Source: Sediminibacillus terrae (lineage in GTDB: Bacteria > Bacillota > Bacilli > Bacillales > Amphibacillaceae). From it: DNA of 64,000 bases. A program made the position numbers and the translations under genes. The stretch is from NCBI RefSeq assembly GCF_009602435.1, contig NZ_VZDQ01000028.1:62001-126000 (forward strand), read 5' to 3'. The notes below the pieces were generated by a model that saw only the letters and a program-made list of their open reading frames with translations, did not search any database and was not told the origin of the DNA. Below are positions 38,166-46,796 of the stretch, in pieces. The stretch's first letter is position 1. Every line of letters begins with the position of its first letter.

Positions 38166-39950
38166 TCAGACGACATATTTTTCTTCTTCAATTATCCGCT
38201 TGGCGATTTCCCGCTTCTTGGCAATGACATTGGTCGGATCATGTCTTGTCAGCTTACGCATCGCGGACAGCATCATTCTCAATGTGTCCCCCTCTTCGCT
38301 TGCAATCAATGTTTCCTTAGCATTAGCTTCTACTCGATTGAACGCTTCCTGTACATATACCTGGGTATAAAGAAGCTTAAGCGAGCTCGCTTCCAATCCA
38401 GATTTGTTGATTGCTTTTTCTGTACGCAAGACGGCCGCTTCCATGTTATAAACCTCATTGACTATGTCAGCTATATTAGCAAGGATTTCCTGCTCTTGTT
38501 CCAGTTTATTCCCATATTTCTGTGCTGCTAGCCCAGCGGCCAGCAAGCCGATTTTTTTCGCGTTTTTCAACAGATATTTTTCCTGTTCCAGTGGCTCCGA
38601 ACCCACTTCTTCCGGCATCAGCATCATCAATTCTTCCTGCAGCGCCTGGGCCTTTTGCAGCAATGGCAGTTCACCTTTCATTGCTTTTTTCAGAAGAGAA
38701 CCAGGAACTAGCAGCCTATTGATTTCATTTGTCCCCTCGAAAATTCGCTGGATACGAGAGTCCCGGTACATCCGCTCCACTTCGTATTCCTGCATGAAGC
38801 CATAACCGCCATGGATTTGGACCGCTTCATCCGCTACAAAGTCCATCAGTTCTGTCGCAGAGACTTTATTCAATGAGCATTCCACCTGGTACTCCGCAAT
38901 AGCCGCTGCAACGGCCTTGCCATCATTGAGTTCCTCGTTGCTCAGATTGCTCATCCGCTGTTCGAACAAACCGACTGTACGATACACCGCACTCTCGTTG
39001 GCATATGTTTTAGCGGCCATGGTAGCCAGTTTTTCCTGTATCAAAGAAAAGCGGGAAATTGGGGTATTGAATTGTTTGCGTTCATTGGCATACTTGGCAG
39101 ACAACTCGATACCGATTTTTGAACCGCCAACACCGCCAATGGCCAATTTATAACGCCCGACATTCAAAATGTTAAACGCGATTACATGACCCCGGCCGAT
39201 TTCACCGAGTACGTTTTCTACCGGAACCTCGGCATCTTCGAGAATGACCGTCCTCGTGGAGGAGCTTTTGATTCCCATTTTCTTCTCTTCAGCGCCTGTC
39301 GAAACACCCGGAAATTCTCTTTCCACAATAAAGGCTGTAAATTTCTCTCCATCAACTTTGGCATACACAATGAAAATGTCAGCAAAAGCCGAGTTGGTGA
39401 TCCATTGTTTTTCTCCATTCAGCAAATAATGGGTGCCAGCTTCATTTAGTTTTGCTGTTGTTTTGGCTCCTAGGGCGTCCGAACCGGAACCTGGCTCCGT
39501 CAATGCATATGCGGCGAGTTTTTCACCTGTTGCCAAAAGTGGCAGATACTTTTGTTTTTGCGCTTCATTTCCGAAAAAGACGATTGGAAGGGACCCAATT
39601 CCGACGTGTGCTCCGTGTGTTACCGAGAATCCGCCGGCTTTCGAGAACTTTTCAGTAATCAGGGAAGAACTGATTTTGTCCAATCCCAATCCGCCATACT
39701 CTTCTGGAACATCGACTCCCAGAAGCCCAAGTTCTCCAGCCTGTTTCAAAAGTTGCACAGAATGTTCAAATTCATGGTTTTCCAGCTTATCGATTTTCGG
39801 AACGACTTCCCCTGCAACAAAGTCTTCAGTTGTCTTGGCAATCATATGATGCTCATCCGTGAAGTCTTCCGGAGTAATAATATCTTCCGGCTCTAAATCT
39901 TCTATGATGAATGCGCCGCCTTTAAACATTTTTTCTTTGGTTTCACTCAT
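38166..39950 (-). CDS. fadE: Acyl-CoA dehydrogenase FadE
   Basis: FadE (594 aa) catalyses the first, FAD-dependent step of beta-oxidation. The N-terminal and middle ACAD domains show GLLGVDVPEEYGGLGLD, YALTEPGSGSDA and EKQWITNSAFADI. The C-terminal domain includes GGYGFMQEYEVERMYRDSRI and the catalytic glutamate region RIFEGTNEINRL. An extra ~150-residue helical tail is typical of this long form. It is the last gene of fadN-fadA-fadE. Confidence 0.95.
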   Translation of the reverse strand: MSETKEKMFKGGAFIIEDLEPEDIITPEDFTDEHHMIAKTTEDFVAGEVVPKIDKLENHEFEHSVQLLKQAGELGLLGVDVPEEYGGLGLDKISSSLITEKFSKAGGFSVTHGAHVGIGSLPIVFFGNEAQKQKYLPLLATGEKLAAYALTEPGSGSDALGAKTTAKLNEAGTHYLLNGEKQWITNSAFADIFIVYAKVDGEKFTAFIVEREFPGVSTGAEEKKMGIKSSSTRTVILEDAEVPVENVLGEIGRGHVIAFNILNVGRYKLAIGGVGGSKIGIELSAKYANERKQFNTPISRFSLIQEKLATMAAKTYANESAVYRTVGLFEQRMSNLSNEELNDGKAVAAAIAEYQVECSLNKVSATELMDFVADEAVQIHGGYGFMQEYEVERMYRDSRIQRIFEGTNEINRLLVPGSLLKKAMKGELPLLQKAQALQEELMMLMPEEVGSEPLEQEKYLLKNAKKIGLLAAGLAAQKYGNKLEQEQEILANIADIVNEVYNMEAAVLRTEKAINKSGLEASSLKLLYTQVYVQEAFNRVEANAKETLIASEEGDTLRMMLSAMRKLTRHDPTNVIAKKREIAKRIIEEEKYVV

Positions 39951-39984
39951 GTTTTTCGCCCCTTTTTCTTAATAGTAGAAAATA

Positions 39985-41160
39985 CTAAACTAGTTCGAAT
40001 ACACCTGCAGCTCCCATTCCTCCTCCAATACACATGGTGACGACACCGAACTGTTCATTCCGGCGTTTCATTTCATGAATGAGGCTGAGCGTCAACTTTG
40101 TACCAGTGCAGCCAAGTGGATGCCCGAGTGCGATAGCGCCTCCGTTCACATTGACTTTATCCTCATCCAGTTCCAGAGCCCGAATGACACGCAACGACTG
40201 GGAAGCAAACGCTTCGTTTAATTCAAACAATCCAATATCAGAGAGATCCAAACCAGCTAACTTCAAGGCTTTCGGGATGGCCTTTATCGGACCGACTCCC
40301 ATGATTTCCGGTTCCACTCCCGCTAATGCGAACGAACGGAATTTAACCAGCGGCTTCAGTCCCTCTGCTTCCGCTTTTTCCCTGTCCATCACCAACACGG
40401 AAGCAGCGCCATCGCTCATTTGTGAAGAATTGCCGGCTGTTACAGTTCCTTTCAGCGCAAATGCTGGCTTCAATTTGGCCAGCACTGCTTCTGTCGTAGC
40501 GGCGCGGACCCCTTCGTCTTTACTGAACAGGAATGTTTTTTCTTCAACTTTGTTATCCTGACCGATTTGCCTTGCGGTAACTTCTACCGGAACTACTTCG
40601 TCATCAAACTTACCCTCTTTCAGAGCATTGGCTGCTTTTCGATGGCTGTTGGCCGCAAATGCATCCTGATCCTCACGGGATATATCGAACCTTCGGGCCA
40701 CTTCTTCAGCAGTATGACCCATTGCCATATAATAGCCTGGTGCATTTTTCACCAGCTCCAAATTAGGTTTGATGACATGGCCGCCCATTGGTATCAAACT
40801 CATTGATTCGGCCCCGCCAGCGATGATAGCATCGCTATGTCCCAGCATGATTCGTTCTGCTGCATAAGCGATGCTTTGCAGGCCGGACGAACAATAGCGA
40901 TTGACTGTTATGCCGGGGACATCCAATGGCAATCCTGCCAGTCCGGCGATGTTACGGGCCATATTCATGCCCTGTTCAGCTTCCGGCATTGCACAGCCGA
41001 TAATCACATCATCGATATTGCCTTGATATCCGTCAGCCCTCTTCAACGTTTCTTTGATAGTCAAAGCTGCAAGATCATCGGGACGGACATTGGCTAAAGC
41101 ACCTTTTTTAGCCTTTCCGACCGGTGTTCTCGAGCCAGAAACAATCACTGCTTCCTTCAC
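39985..41160 (-). CDS. fadA: Acetyl-CoA acyltransferase (thiolase) FadA
   Basis: FadA (391 aa) cleaves 3-ketoacyl-CoA in the last beta-oxidation step. Catalytic residues are visible: the nucleophile in VNRYCSSGLQSI near residue 91, the histidine in NGGAIALGHPLGCTGT near 348, and CIGGGMGAA near the end. GTG at 41160 is used because GAGGGGG precedes it by seven bases and it gives the normal N-terminus VKEAVIVSGSRTPVG; an upstream frame start at 41193 overlaps fadN. Confidence 0.95.
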   Translation of the reverse strand: MKEAVIVSGSRTPVGKAKKGALANVRPDDLAALTIKETLKRADGYQGNIDDVIIGCAMPEAEQGMNMARNIAGLAGLPLDVPGITVNRYCSSGLQSIAYAAERIMLGHSDAIIAGGAESMSLIPMGGHVIKPNLELVKNAPGYYMAMGHTAEEVARRFDISREDQDAFAANSHRKAANALKEGKFDDEVVPVEVTARQIGQDNKVEEKTFLFSKDEGVRAATTEAVLAKLKPAFALKGTVTAGNSSQMSDGAASVLVMDREKAEAEGLKPLVKFRSFALAGVEPEIMGVGPIKAIPKALKLAGLDLSDIGLFELNEAFASQSLRVIRALELDEDKVNVNGGAIALGHPLGCTGTKLTLSLIHEMKRRNEQFGVVTMCIGGGMGAAGVFELV

Positions 41161-41192
41161 AGCACTTCCCCCTCTTCTAAATAAATATGGCA

Positions 41193-43592
41193 TTAGTTAC
41201 GCAATGGTTTTCCCTTGAGCAGCATGTGCTGCATCCTTTCCTGTGTTTTTCTCTCACCGATCAGGCTTAGAAACGCTTCCCGTTCCAAATCCAGTAAGTA
41301 TTGTTCATCGACAAGCGTTCCCGACTGCAGGCGTCCACCCGCGAGCACAAATGCCAGTTTATCTGCAATTTTCACATCATGCTCCGATGCATACCCCCCA
41401 AACGCCAGTGACTTGGCCCCCAATAACATGGCGGAATATCCGGCCTCACCCACGACAGGAATTTTCTCCCGTTTTGGCGGCTCGTACCCTGCCTTGCTCA
41501 ATGCAAGCACTTTTTGCTTGGCGTCATGAAGTAAATGGTCAGTATTGACACTGATTGCATCACGTTTGTTCAGAAAACCGTTCTCATGCCCTTCAGCTGC
41601 CGACGTTGAAACCTTGGCAGTAGCAATTGTCTCAAAAACTTTATTGGCAGCTTTCTGCAAATCAAACTCGATCCCCTGTGGCAAATCTCTTACTTGCTTG
41701 ATGTATAGTTCTTTATTGCCGCCGCCTCCAGGAATCAGGCCAACCCCGGCTTCCACCAGCCCAATATACGTTTCTTGCGCTGCCTGAATCGAACTGGCCG
41801 GCAGGCAAACCTCTGCACCTCCGCCGAGTGTCATTCCAAACGGCGCAGCCACAACTGGTTTTTCTGCATATTTGACTTTCATCATGGCATTTTGAAAATG
41901 TTTCACGACCATTTCTATTTCAAAGAAATTATGATCCTGTGCTTCCATGAGCATCATCGCCAGATTGGCTCCCACGCAGAAGTTTTTCCCCTGGTTGCCG
42001 ATGACCAGACCCTGGAAGTTCTTTTCAACTTCTTCTACGGAGTAGTTGATCATCTGGATGATGTCAAGACCGATGGCGTTGCTCTTTGAGTGAAACTCTA
42101 AACCGGCCACCCCGTCACCCAAGTCAATTAAGCTTGCTCCCGTGTTTTTCTTGATGACTCCCTTTCTTTCCTTCAAGCCCTTAATATGAATCTCTTTCTG
42201 GTTTACCTGCTTTTGTCGATATTCGCCATCCCGATAATAAAGCAGATTTCCTCCATCTGTTTTATAGAAAGATTCCGCCCCATTGGCAAGCATCCGTTCT
42301 ATCCATCCCGGGACAGTTTCGCCATCAGCTTTCATGCGTTCTACTGCTTTTCCGACACCGATTGCATCCCACATTTCAAATGGTCCTAGTCTCCAGCCGA
42401 ATCCCCACTTCATTGCTTCATCAATCGAAAGGATGTCGTCTGCGATTTCTCCAGTGAGTCGCGCAGCATACAGCAATACTGGTTTCGTAATGGACCAAAT
42501 TAAATCACCTGCCGGATCACCTTCCGAATATACAAGCGCTTTCATTTTTCTGCCGGGACCTTTTTCTTGTTTGGCTTGTTCTGTCGCCTTGGTTTTCAAC
42601 TTCTTACGCTCCTGATATTCCAAAGTTCCCGGGTTCAATTCATAGATTGTACTGCTGCCGCCTTGTTTTTTCTTCAAGTAGAATCCCTGACCGCTTTTTT
42701 GGCCCAGCCAGCCTTTCGCATTCATGGTTTGCAGGAATTCCGGGATTTCGAAAACCTGTTTTTCGTCTCCTTCCACCTGGTCATAGACATTTTTAGCAAC
42801 ATGGATAAAGGTGTCGAGTCCTACAACATCCAGCGTACGGAAGGTGGCGCTTTTCGGTCTCCCGATCATGGGCCCGGTGATCGAATCCACTTCACCGATG
42901 CTCAATCCCTGTTTCTTCATCTCTCTCACTGTTACAAGAAGCCCATAAGTCCCGATGCGGTTGGCGATGAAGTTTGGTGTGTCTTTCGCCTCGACTACTC
43001 CTTTACCGAGGATGTCTTCCCCAATTTGCTTCATTTCACGTAAAACCTGCTCATCCGTCCATTTGGTCGGAATGACTTCGAGCAGTTTCAGATAGCGTGG
43101 AGGATTGAAAAAGTGCGTCCCGAGAAAATGTTGTTTAAAATCATCCGAACAGTCTTCAGCCATTTTTTCTATGGAAATGCCCGACGTATTGGAACTGACA
43201 ACGGCTCCCGTTTTCCGGTACTTGTCTACATTCTGGAAAACCTGCTTTTTCACTTGAAGATTTTCCACGACCACCTCGATGATCCAGTCGACTTTTCCAA
43301 GCACATCAAGGTCATCCGACATATTTCCTGTATGGATCAAATCAAGACTGCCTTTGCTGGTAAGCGGTGAAGGTTTTTGTTTTAACAACGCTTTTTTGCT
43401 TGTATCCGCAAACTTATTGCGTATCACTTTGTCTTCTAAGGAAAGTCCCTTGCCCTGCTCCTCATCCGTCAATTCCTTGGGTACGATATCGAGCATCCAA
43501 GTTTCAATGCCGACGTTTGCCAAGTGTGCCGCTATTCCGGATCCCATCACTCCTGATCCCAAAACGGCTGCACGTCTGATTTTTCGAGTCAT
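41193..43592 (-). CDS. fadN: 3-hydroxyacyl-CoA dehydrogenase/enoyl-CoA hydratase FadN
   Basis: FadN (799 aa) fuses an N-terminal NAD-dependent 3-hydroxyacyl-CoA dehydrogenase (GSGVMGSGIAAHLANVG near residue 12; GTHFFNPPRYLKLLEVIP) to a C-terminal enoyl-CoA hydratase-like domain (GLVIGNQGKNFCVGANL, PFGMTLGGGAEVCL). It performs the middle two beta-oxidation steps. It heads the operon; a perfect FadR operator lies 22 bases upstream of the start, so long-chain acyl-CoA should release repression. Confidence 0.95.
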   Translation of the reverse strand: MTRKIRRAAVLGSGVMGSGIAAHLANVGIETWMLDIVPKELTDEEQGKGLSLEDKVIRNKFADTSKKALLKQKPSPLTSKGSLDLIHTGNMSDDLDVLGKVDWIIEVVVENLQVKKQVFQNVDKYRKTGAVVSSNTSGISIEKMAEDCSDDFKQHFLGTHFFNPPRYLKLLEVIPTKWTDEQVLREMKQIGEDILGKGVVEAKDTPNFIANRIGTYGLLVTVREMKKQGLSIGEVDSITGPMIGRPKSATFRTLDVVGLDTFIHVAKNVYDQVEGDEKQVFEIPEFLQTMNAKGWLGQKSGQGFYLKKKQGGSSTIYELNPGTLEYQERKKLKTKATEQAKQEKGPGRKMKALVYSEGDPAGDLIWSITKPVLLYAARLTGEIADDILSIDEAMKWGFGWRLGPFEMWDAIGVGKAVERMKADGETVPGWIERMLANGAESFYKTDGGNLLYYRDGEYRQKQVNQKEIHIKGLKERKGVIKKNTGASLIDLGDGVAGLEFHSKSNAIGLDIIQMINYSVEEVEKNFQGLVIGNQGKNFCVGANLAMMLMEAQDHNFFEIEMVVKHFQNAMMKVKYAEKPVVAAPFGMTLGGGAEVCLPASSIQAAQETYIGLVEAGVGLIPGGGGNKELYIKQVRDLPQGIEFDLQKAANKVFETIATAKVSTSAAEGHENGFLNKRDAISVNTDHLLHDAKQKVLALSKAGYEPPKREKIPVVGEAGYSAMLLGAKSLAFGGYASEHDVKIADKLAFVLAGGRLQSGTLVDEQYLLDLEREAFLSLIGERKTQERMQHMLLKGKPLRN

Positions 43593-43613
43593 TCCTTTAT
43601 CCCCCTATCATTT

Positions 43614-43631
43614 TGAATGAATACTCATTCA
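43614..43631 (-). promoter_or_regulatory. FadR operator of fadNAE
   Basis: TGAATGAATACTCATTCA is a perfect 7-4-7 inverted repeat and fits the B. subtilis FadR (YsiA) operator pattern TGAATGA-N4-TCATTCA. It is placed between the promoter region and the fadN start. Confidence 0.9.
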
Positions 43632-43738
43632 CTATGCGTGTAAAAAAAGTAGATAGTTCCCTATCTGCATCTAATTCAACTATAAGGTATTTTCAGATAT
43701 TTCGCAATCATTTTTTCCCGGTTCCATGCAGATTTTAT

Positions 43739-44150
43739 AGTGGCCCGGACAAAAGCATACCCACCAAAGCAAAAAACGAACTCTATACACCGAGCGAGTC
43801 CGCCCGATACTTTTATTTGTCTATTCCTTGGATTGACTTCTTTTTATCCTGTCATTTGATGCGTGCTTCGTATCGCTGCATTTTCGTGAACTGATTTCCA
43901 TATGATAAAGACAGGATGAACCATATTCTTCTATTGGGTAATAGGTGCGGGATTAGGCAAAGCGGAAATCCCGCCAGAAGAAAAGGCATCTCCGGCGGGA
44001 TGAGCGCAAGCTGAAAACCGACTTGGCAAGCCGCCGGTTAGCTGCAGCCGTGGCCGCAGAAAGCGAAGTACCTTGCCATCGTGGAAAATCGCACTTTCAT
44101 AATAAAAGAGTAGAACGCTGAAATCATTCGGTTGTCCCAGTCGCTCGTGG
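43739..44150. repeat. Palindromic element copy with one module missing
   Basis: The left segment (AGTGGCCCGGACAAA, ACCAAAGCAAAA and TTTGATGCGTGCTTCG) matches 2076-2210. At 43882-43887 it continues without the module found at 2213-2329. A decayed second module lies at 43985-44078, with ACCTTGCC at its right end but a damaged inner stem. The right flank holds a degraded CCGAACGA-type hairpin. No gene is supported in the 558 bases between fadN and the proline dehydrogenase. Confidence 0.72.
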
Positions 44151-44151
44151 T

Positions 44152-45069
44152 CTATTTACCGAAGACTCCTTTAAGAACGAATGCCACATTTGCCGGCCGT
44201 TCGGCCAGGCGCCGCATAAAATATCCATACCAGTCTGTACCATAAGGAACGTAAACTCTCATTTTATATCCTTCGGCAGTCAGTTCCTCCTGCCTATCGA
44301 TTCGGATTCCGTAAAGCATTTGAAATTCAAATTGATCCCTGGGAATGTCATGTTCTTTCTCCAAATGCTTTGTGTATGCGATCATTTCATCGTCATGAGT
44401 AGCAATGGCAGTGTAATTCCCATTCAACAAATGCATTTTGATGATTTTCTTATAATTCTCATCCACGTCCTGTTTATCCGGAAAAGCAACCTTCGGTGAC
44501 TCTTTGTACGCGCCTTTGACCAGCCGGAGATTCGGATGATAAGCATTCAGTTCCTCTATGTCTCCTACAGTACGGTATAAATATGCTTGAATGACGGTAC
44601 CGATATTATCGTACTCTTCCTTTAACTCTTTAAATATATCGATCGTCTTTTGGCAGCGCTCGTAGTCTTCCATATCAATCGTCACAAAAACACCGTGTTT
44701 TTTTCCTGCAGCGAGAATTTTCCGCATGTTTTCCATCACCAATGCTTCCGATATATCCAGTCCCATGGAAGTCATTTTTAAAGATAGCTGAGAGTCCAGC
44801 TTCTGTTCGGCAATTTTTTCAATCATTTCCACACATTCATCAGCCGCCTGGCGTGCTTCTTGTTCGCTGTCGATAAACTCTCCAAGATGATCAACAGTAA
44901 CAACCATCCCTTTTTGATTCAATTGCTCAATGACCTTTGCGGCGTTATCCACCGATTCCCCAGCTACAAAACGGCCGGCCCCGAAGCGTAGACCATACCT
45001 TTTAGCCAACTTGGTGAAAAACTTGTTTTTGGATAAAAATAAAAAGAAGTTACGCAGGATTTGTTCCAT
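44152..45069 (-). CDS. fadM: Proline dehydrogenase (YusM/FadM type)
   Basis: A 305-aa FAD enzyme of the PRODH (TIM-barrel) family that oxidises proline to pyrroline-5-carboxylate. Conserved segments are VTIDMEDYERC, RLVKGAYKES, IATHDDEMI, FQMLYGIR and a C-terminal YMVPYGTDWY-like block (VYVPYGTDWYGYFMRRLAERPAN). The flavin and proline-binding RRLAERP is intact. It follows fadN as yusM does in B. subtilis. No FadR site lies before it; it appears to be its own unit. Confidence 0.92.
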   Translation of the reverse strand: MEQILRNFFLFLSKNKFFTKLAKRYGLRFGAGRFVAGESVDNAAKVIEQLNQKGMVVTVDHLGEFIDSEQEARQAADECVEMIEKIAEQKLDSQLSLKMTSMGLDISEALVMENMRKILAAGKKHGVFVTIDMEDYERCQKTIDIFKELKEEYDNIGTVIQAYLYRTVGDIEELNAYHPNLRLVKGAYKESPKVAFPDKQDVDENYKKIIKMHLLNGNYTAIATHDDEMIAYTKHLEKEHDIPRDQFEFQMLYGIRIDRQEELTAEGYKMRVYVPYGTDWYGYFMRRLAERPANVAFVLKGVFGK

Positions 45070-45339
45070 TATAAGCCCCCCCAGTAATCATCCAGTACAG
45101 CGGAACCGCTTTCTTAATTAAACGCAAACTCAGCAAAACGGTTGCTTATCTATATCCGCCGCAGCCGATGTGAAAACTTTCAAACTAGTATGCTTTCTTG
45201 TACTATTCTATCATTTTTACGGGGAAAGAGGTACTTTTTGCATACAAAATTCATCACGATGTTGCAAGCAGAATAACCACGCACCTACCCGGCAATAATA
45301 AAACGGGAACCGACAGTCTTTTTTTAAGGAGGAATTCGC

Positions 45340-45573
45340 TTGAACCAACAACCTATGCAGCAGCCGCCGAATATGATTAGCGAAAAAGATTTACTTTACA
45401 TCACCGATATGCTGTCCTGGAATTTGAATGCCAGCAAAAAAGCCAACTTTTATGCTGAACAGTGCCAATTACCGGAAATAAAGCAGGCGCTTGATACAAC
45501 CGCCAAGATGCATCAGCGCCACTATCAGCAGATTCTCAGCCATTTGAACACCCAGCCCGGGAATGTCATTTAG
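45340..45573 (+). CDS. Small CotF-related protein (spore coat)
   Basis: A 77-aa protein with a Q/P-rich start and a helical part (SEKDLLYITDMLSWNLNASKKANFYAEQC) of the CotF-like family. The frame starts with TTG at 45340, six bases after AAGGAGG. It lies 13 bases before a second CotF-like gene. Spore coat location is inferred from family and from the yusN position in B. subtilis. Confidence 0.8.
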   Translation: MNQQPMQQPPNMISEKDLLYITDMLSWNLNASKKANFYAEQCQLPEIKQALDTTAKMHQRHYQQILSHLNTQPGNVI

Positions 45574-45586
45574 AAAGGGGATTAGC

Positions 45587-45910
45587 ATGAATCAGCAACA
45601 GAAAGTGCAAAATCCGGAAACACAAGTACCGAAGACACCGCAAATGAGTGAAAGAGATTTTGTCAATGATGTATTGGCTTCAGAGAAATATTTGACCGGC
45701 GCATACAGTATTGCTTTGAACGAGGCGAGCAATCAAGGGCTGTATCAGGACTTGGCAGCTATATGCAAAGAAACCCAGGATTGCCAGCGAACCCTTTACA
45801 ACTTGATGTTCAAGAACGGCTGGTATTCTCTTGAAAAAGCCGATCAGCATAAGATTCAACAAGCCTATCAGCAATACAGCGGATATTTGAATCAGTTGCC
45901 ACCACAGTGA
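45587..45910 (+). CDS. yusN: Spore coat protein, CotF family (YusN-like)
   Basis: A 107-aa protein: disordered N-terminus, then SERDFVNDVLASEKYLTGAYSIALNEASN and LYNLMFKNGWYSLEKADQHKIQQAYQQY, the CotF four-helix ferritin-like pattern. ATG at 45587 follows AAAGGGG. It forms a two-gene unit with the preceding small gene and ends at a strong terminator. Coat function is by family. Confidence 0.87.
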   Translation: MNQQQKVQNPETQVPKTPQMSERDFVNDVLASEKYLTGAYSIALNEASNQGLYQDLAAICKETQDCQRTLYNLMFKNGWYSLEKADQHKIQQAYQQYSGYLNQLPPQ

Positions 45911-45958
45911 CTGGAAGTCCGCTTTACAGCCTACTGTTGCCATTACTCCAAATGCGAT

Positions 45959-45995
45959 AAACAGCCGATGCTTCTGAGCTTCGGCTGTTTTTTTC
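45959..45995 (+). terminator. Terminator of the cotF-like pair
   Basis: AACAGCCGA pairs with TCGGCTGTT around a 12-base loop, followed by a run of Ts. Confidence 0.9.
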
Positions 45996-46530
45996 GGAAA
46001 TGCAGCACGCTCTGTTGGCTTGATTCTCGTCGAGCCTCTGTGCCTCTATGTGCCTCCTGAATTGTCCCTCTCCTTAAACATGTCTCTCTGTATGTCACTT
46101 ATATCAGGTGGAGCCTCCGTCGGCTATTGTCATATGATAGAGATGGATGTAGGACTTTAGAATTATAATGTCGAATTGCGTCCTTCAGAAAGCGTTCTCC
46201 TTCTATGCAACGCGAGTGCTTGCATGCGATTCGACTTAATACTCTGCAGTCCAAGAAACCGGCTTATAACAGAATGGTTCTTTTGATTCCTTACACTTAC
46301 TAAGTTGTTAATCTAATGAGGTAACTGGCTTCCCTAGTCTTTGGAATCATCGACTTCATATTGTTGCCAATAAGTGAATCTACAATGAATTGAACTAGTT
46401 CTTACCGTTTTTCTGCAACTGTTTGCTAATGACAACTACTGTTAAGCAATCGTTTCTCCACGAACGTAAAATACTTTCAGGGCACCATAGGAGGCAGTTA
46501 GCAAACCATATACCGGGGGGAGGGAATAAT
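45996..46530. other. Intergenic region without recognisable content
   Basis: About 535 bases. The minus strand has a short frame (with GNNMKSMIPKTREASYLIR) that lacks start signals and could be a gene remnant, but I cannot identify it. No element modules, riboswitch or terminator is visible here. The promoter for the XRE gene probably lies near its right end. Confidence 0.5.
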
Positions 46531-46776
46531 GTGATTACGGTGGCCTACCAGTCAAAGGACGTCTGTTTCCTGAAAACATTCGGAAGTCGGCTGCGGCGAT
46601 ATCGGCTTCATCAACGGATGACGCAAGAAGAATTAGCTGAGTTGGCTGGATTTTCGAGATCATATTACACAGAAATTGAAACCGGCAAGCGGAATATATC
46701 CTTACTGAATATCCGCAGGCTAGCCGAGGCACTCGATATTCCCGTCAAGGAGTTATTCGATTTTCCTTTCGAGTAA
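46531..46776 (+). CDS. XRE-family (HTH) transcriptional regulator
   Basis: An 81-aa protein that is essentially one Cro/C1-type DNA-binding domain: GSRLRRYRLHQRMTQEELAELAGFSRSYYTEIETGKRNISLLNIRRLAEALDI in the middle with no sensor part (motif spans residues ~16-70). GTG at 46531 is preferred, six bases after GGGGGGAGGG; the frame is open upstream to 46423 without support. It lies 20 bases before the HD-GYP gene, so the two are likely one operon, and it may control that operon. Confidence 0.88.
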   Translation: MITVAYQSKDVCFLKTFGSRLRRYRLHQRMTQEELAELAGFSRSYYTEIETGKRNISLLNIRRLAEALDIPVKELFDFPFE

Positions 46777-46796
46777 AACAAATGGGAGGTATTTAT

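Noticed and set aside
42567-43043. 158-codon frame antisense to fadN
   Set aside because: Antisense to a conserved enzyme, no ribosome binding site and no recognisable domain.
46000-46420. Possible decayed gene on the minus strand before the XRE regulator
   Set aside because: A short open stretch looks coding-like, but I could not tie it to any family and it lacks start signals.
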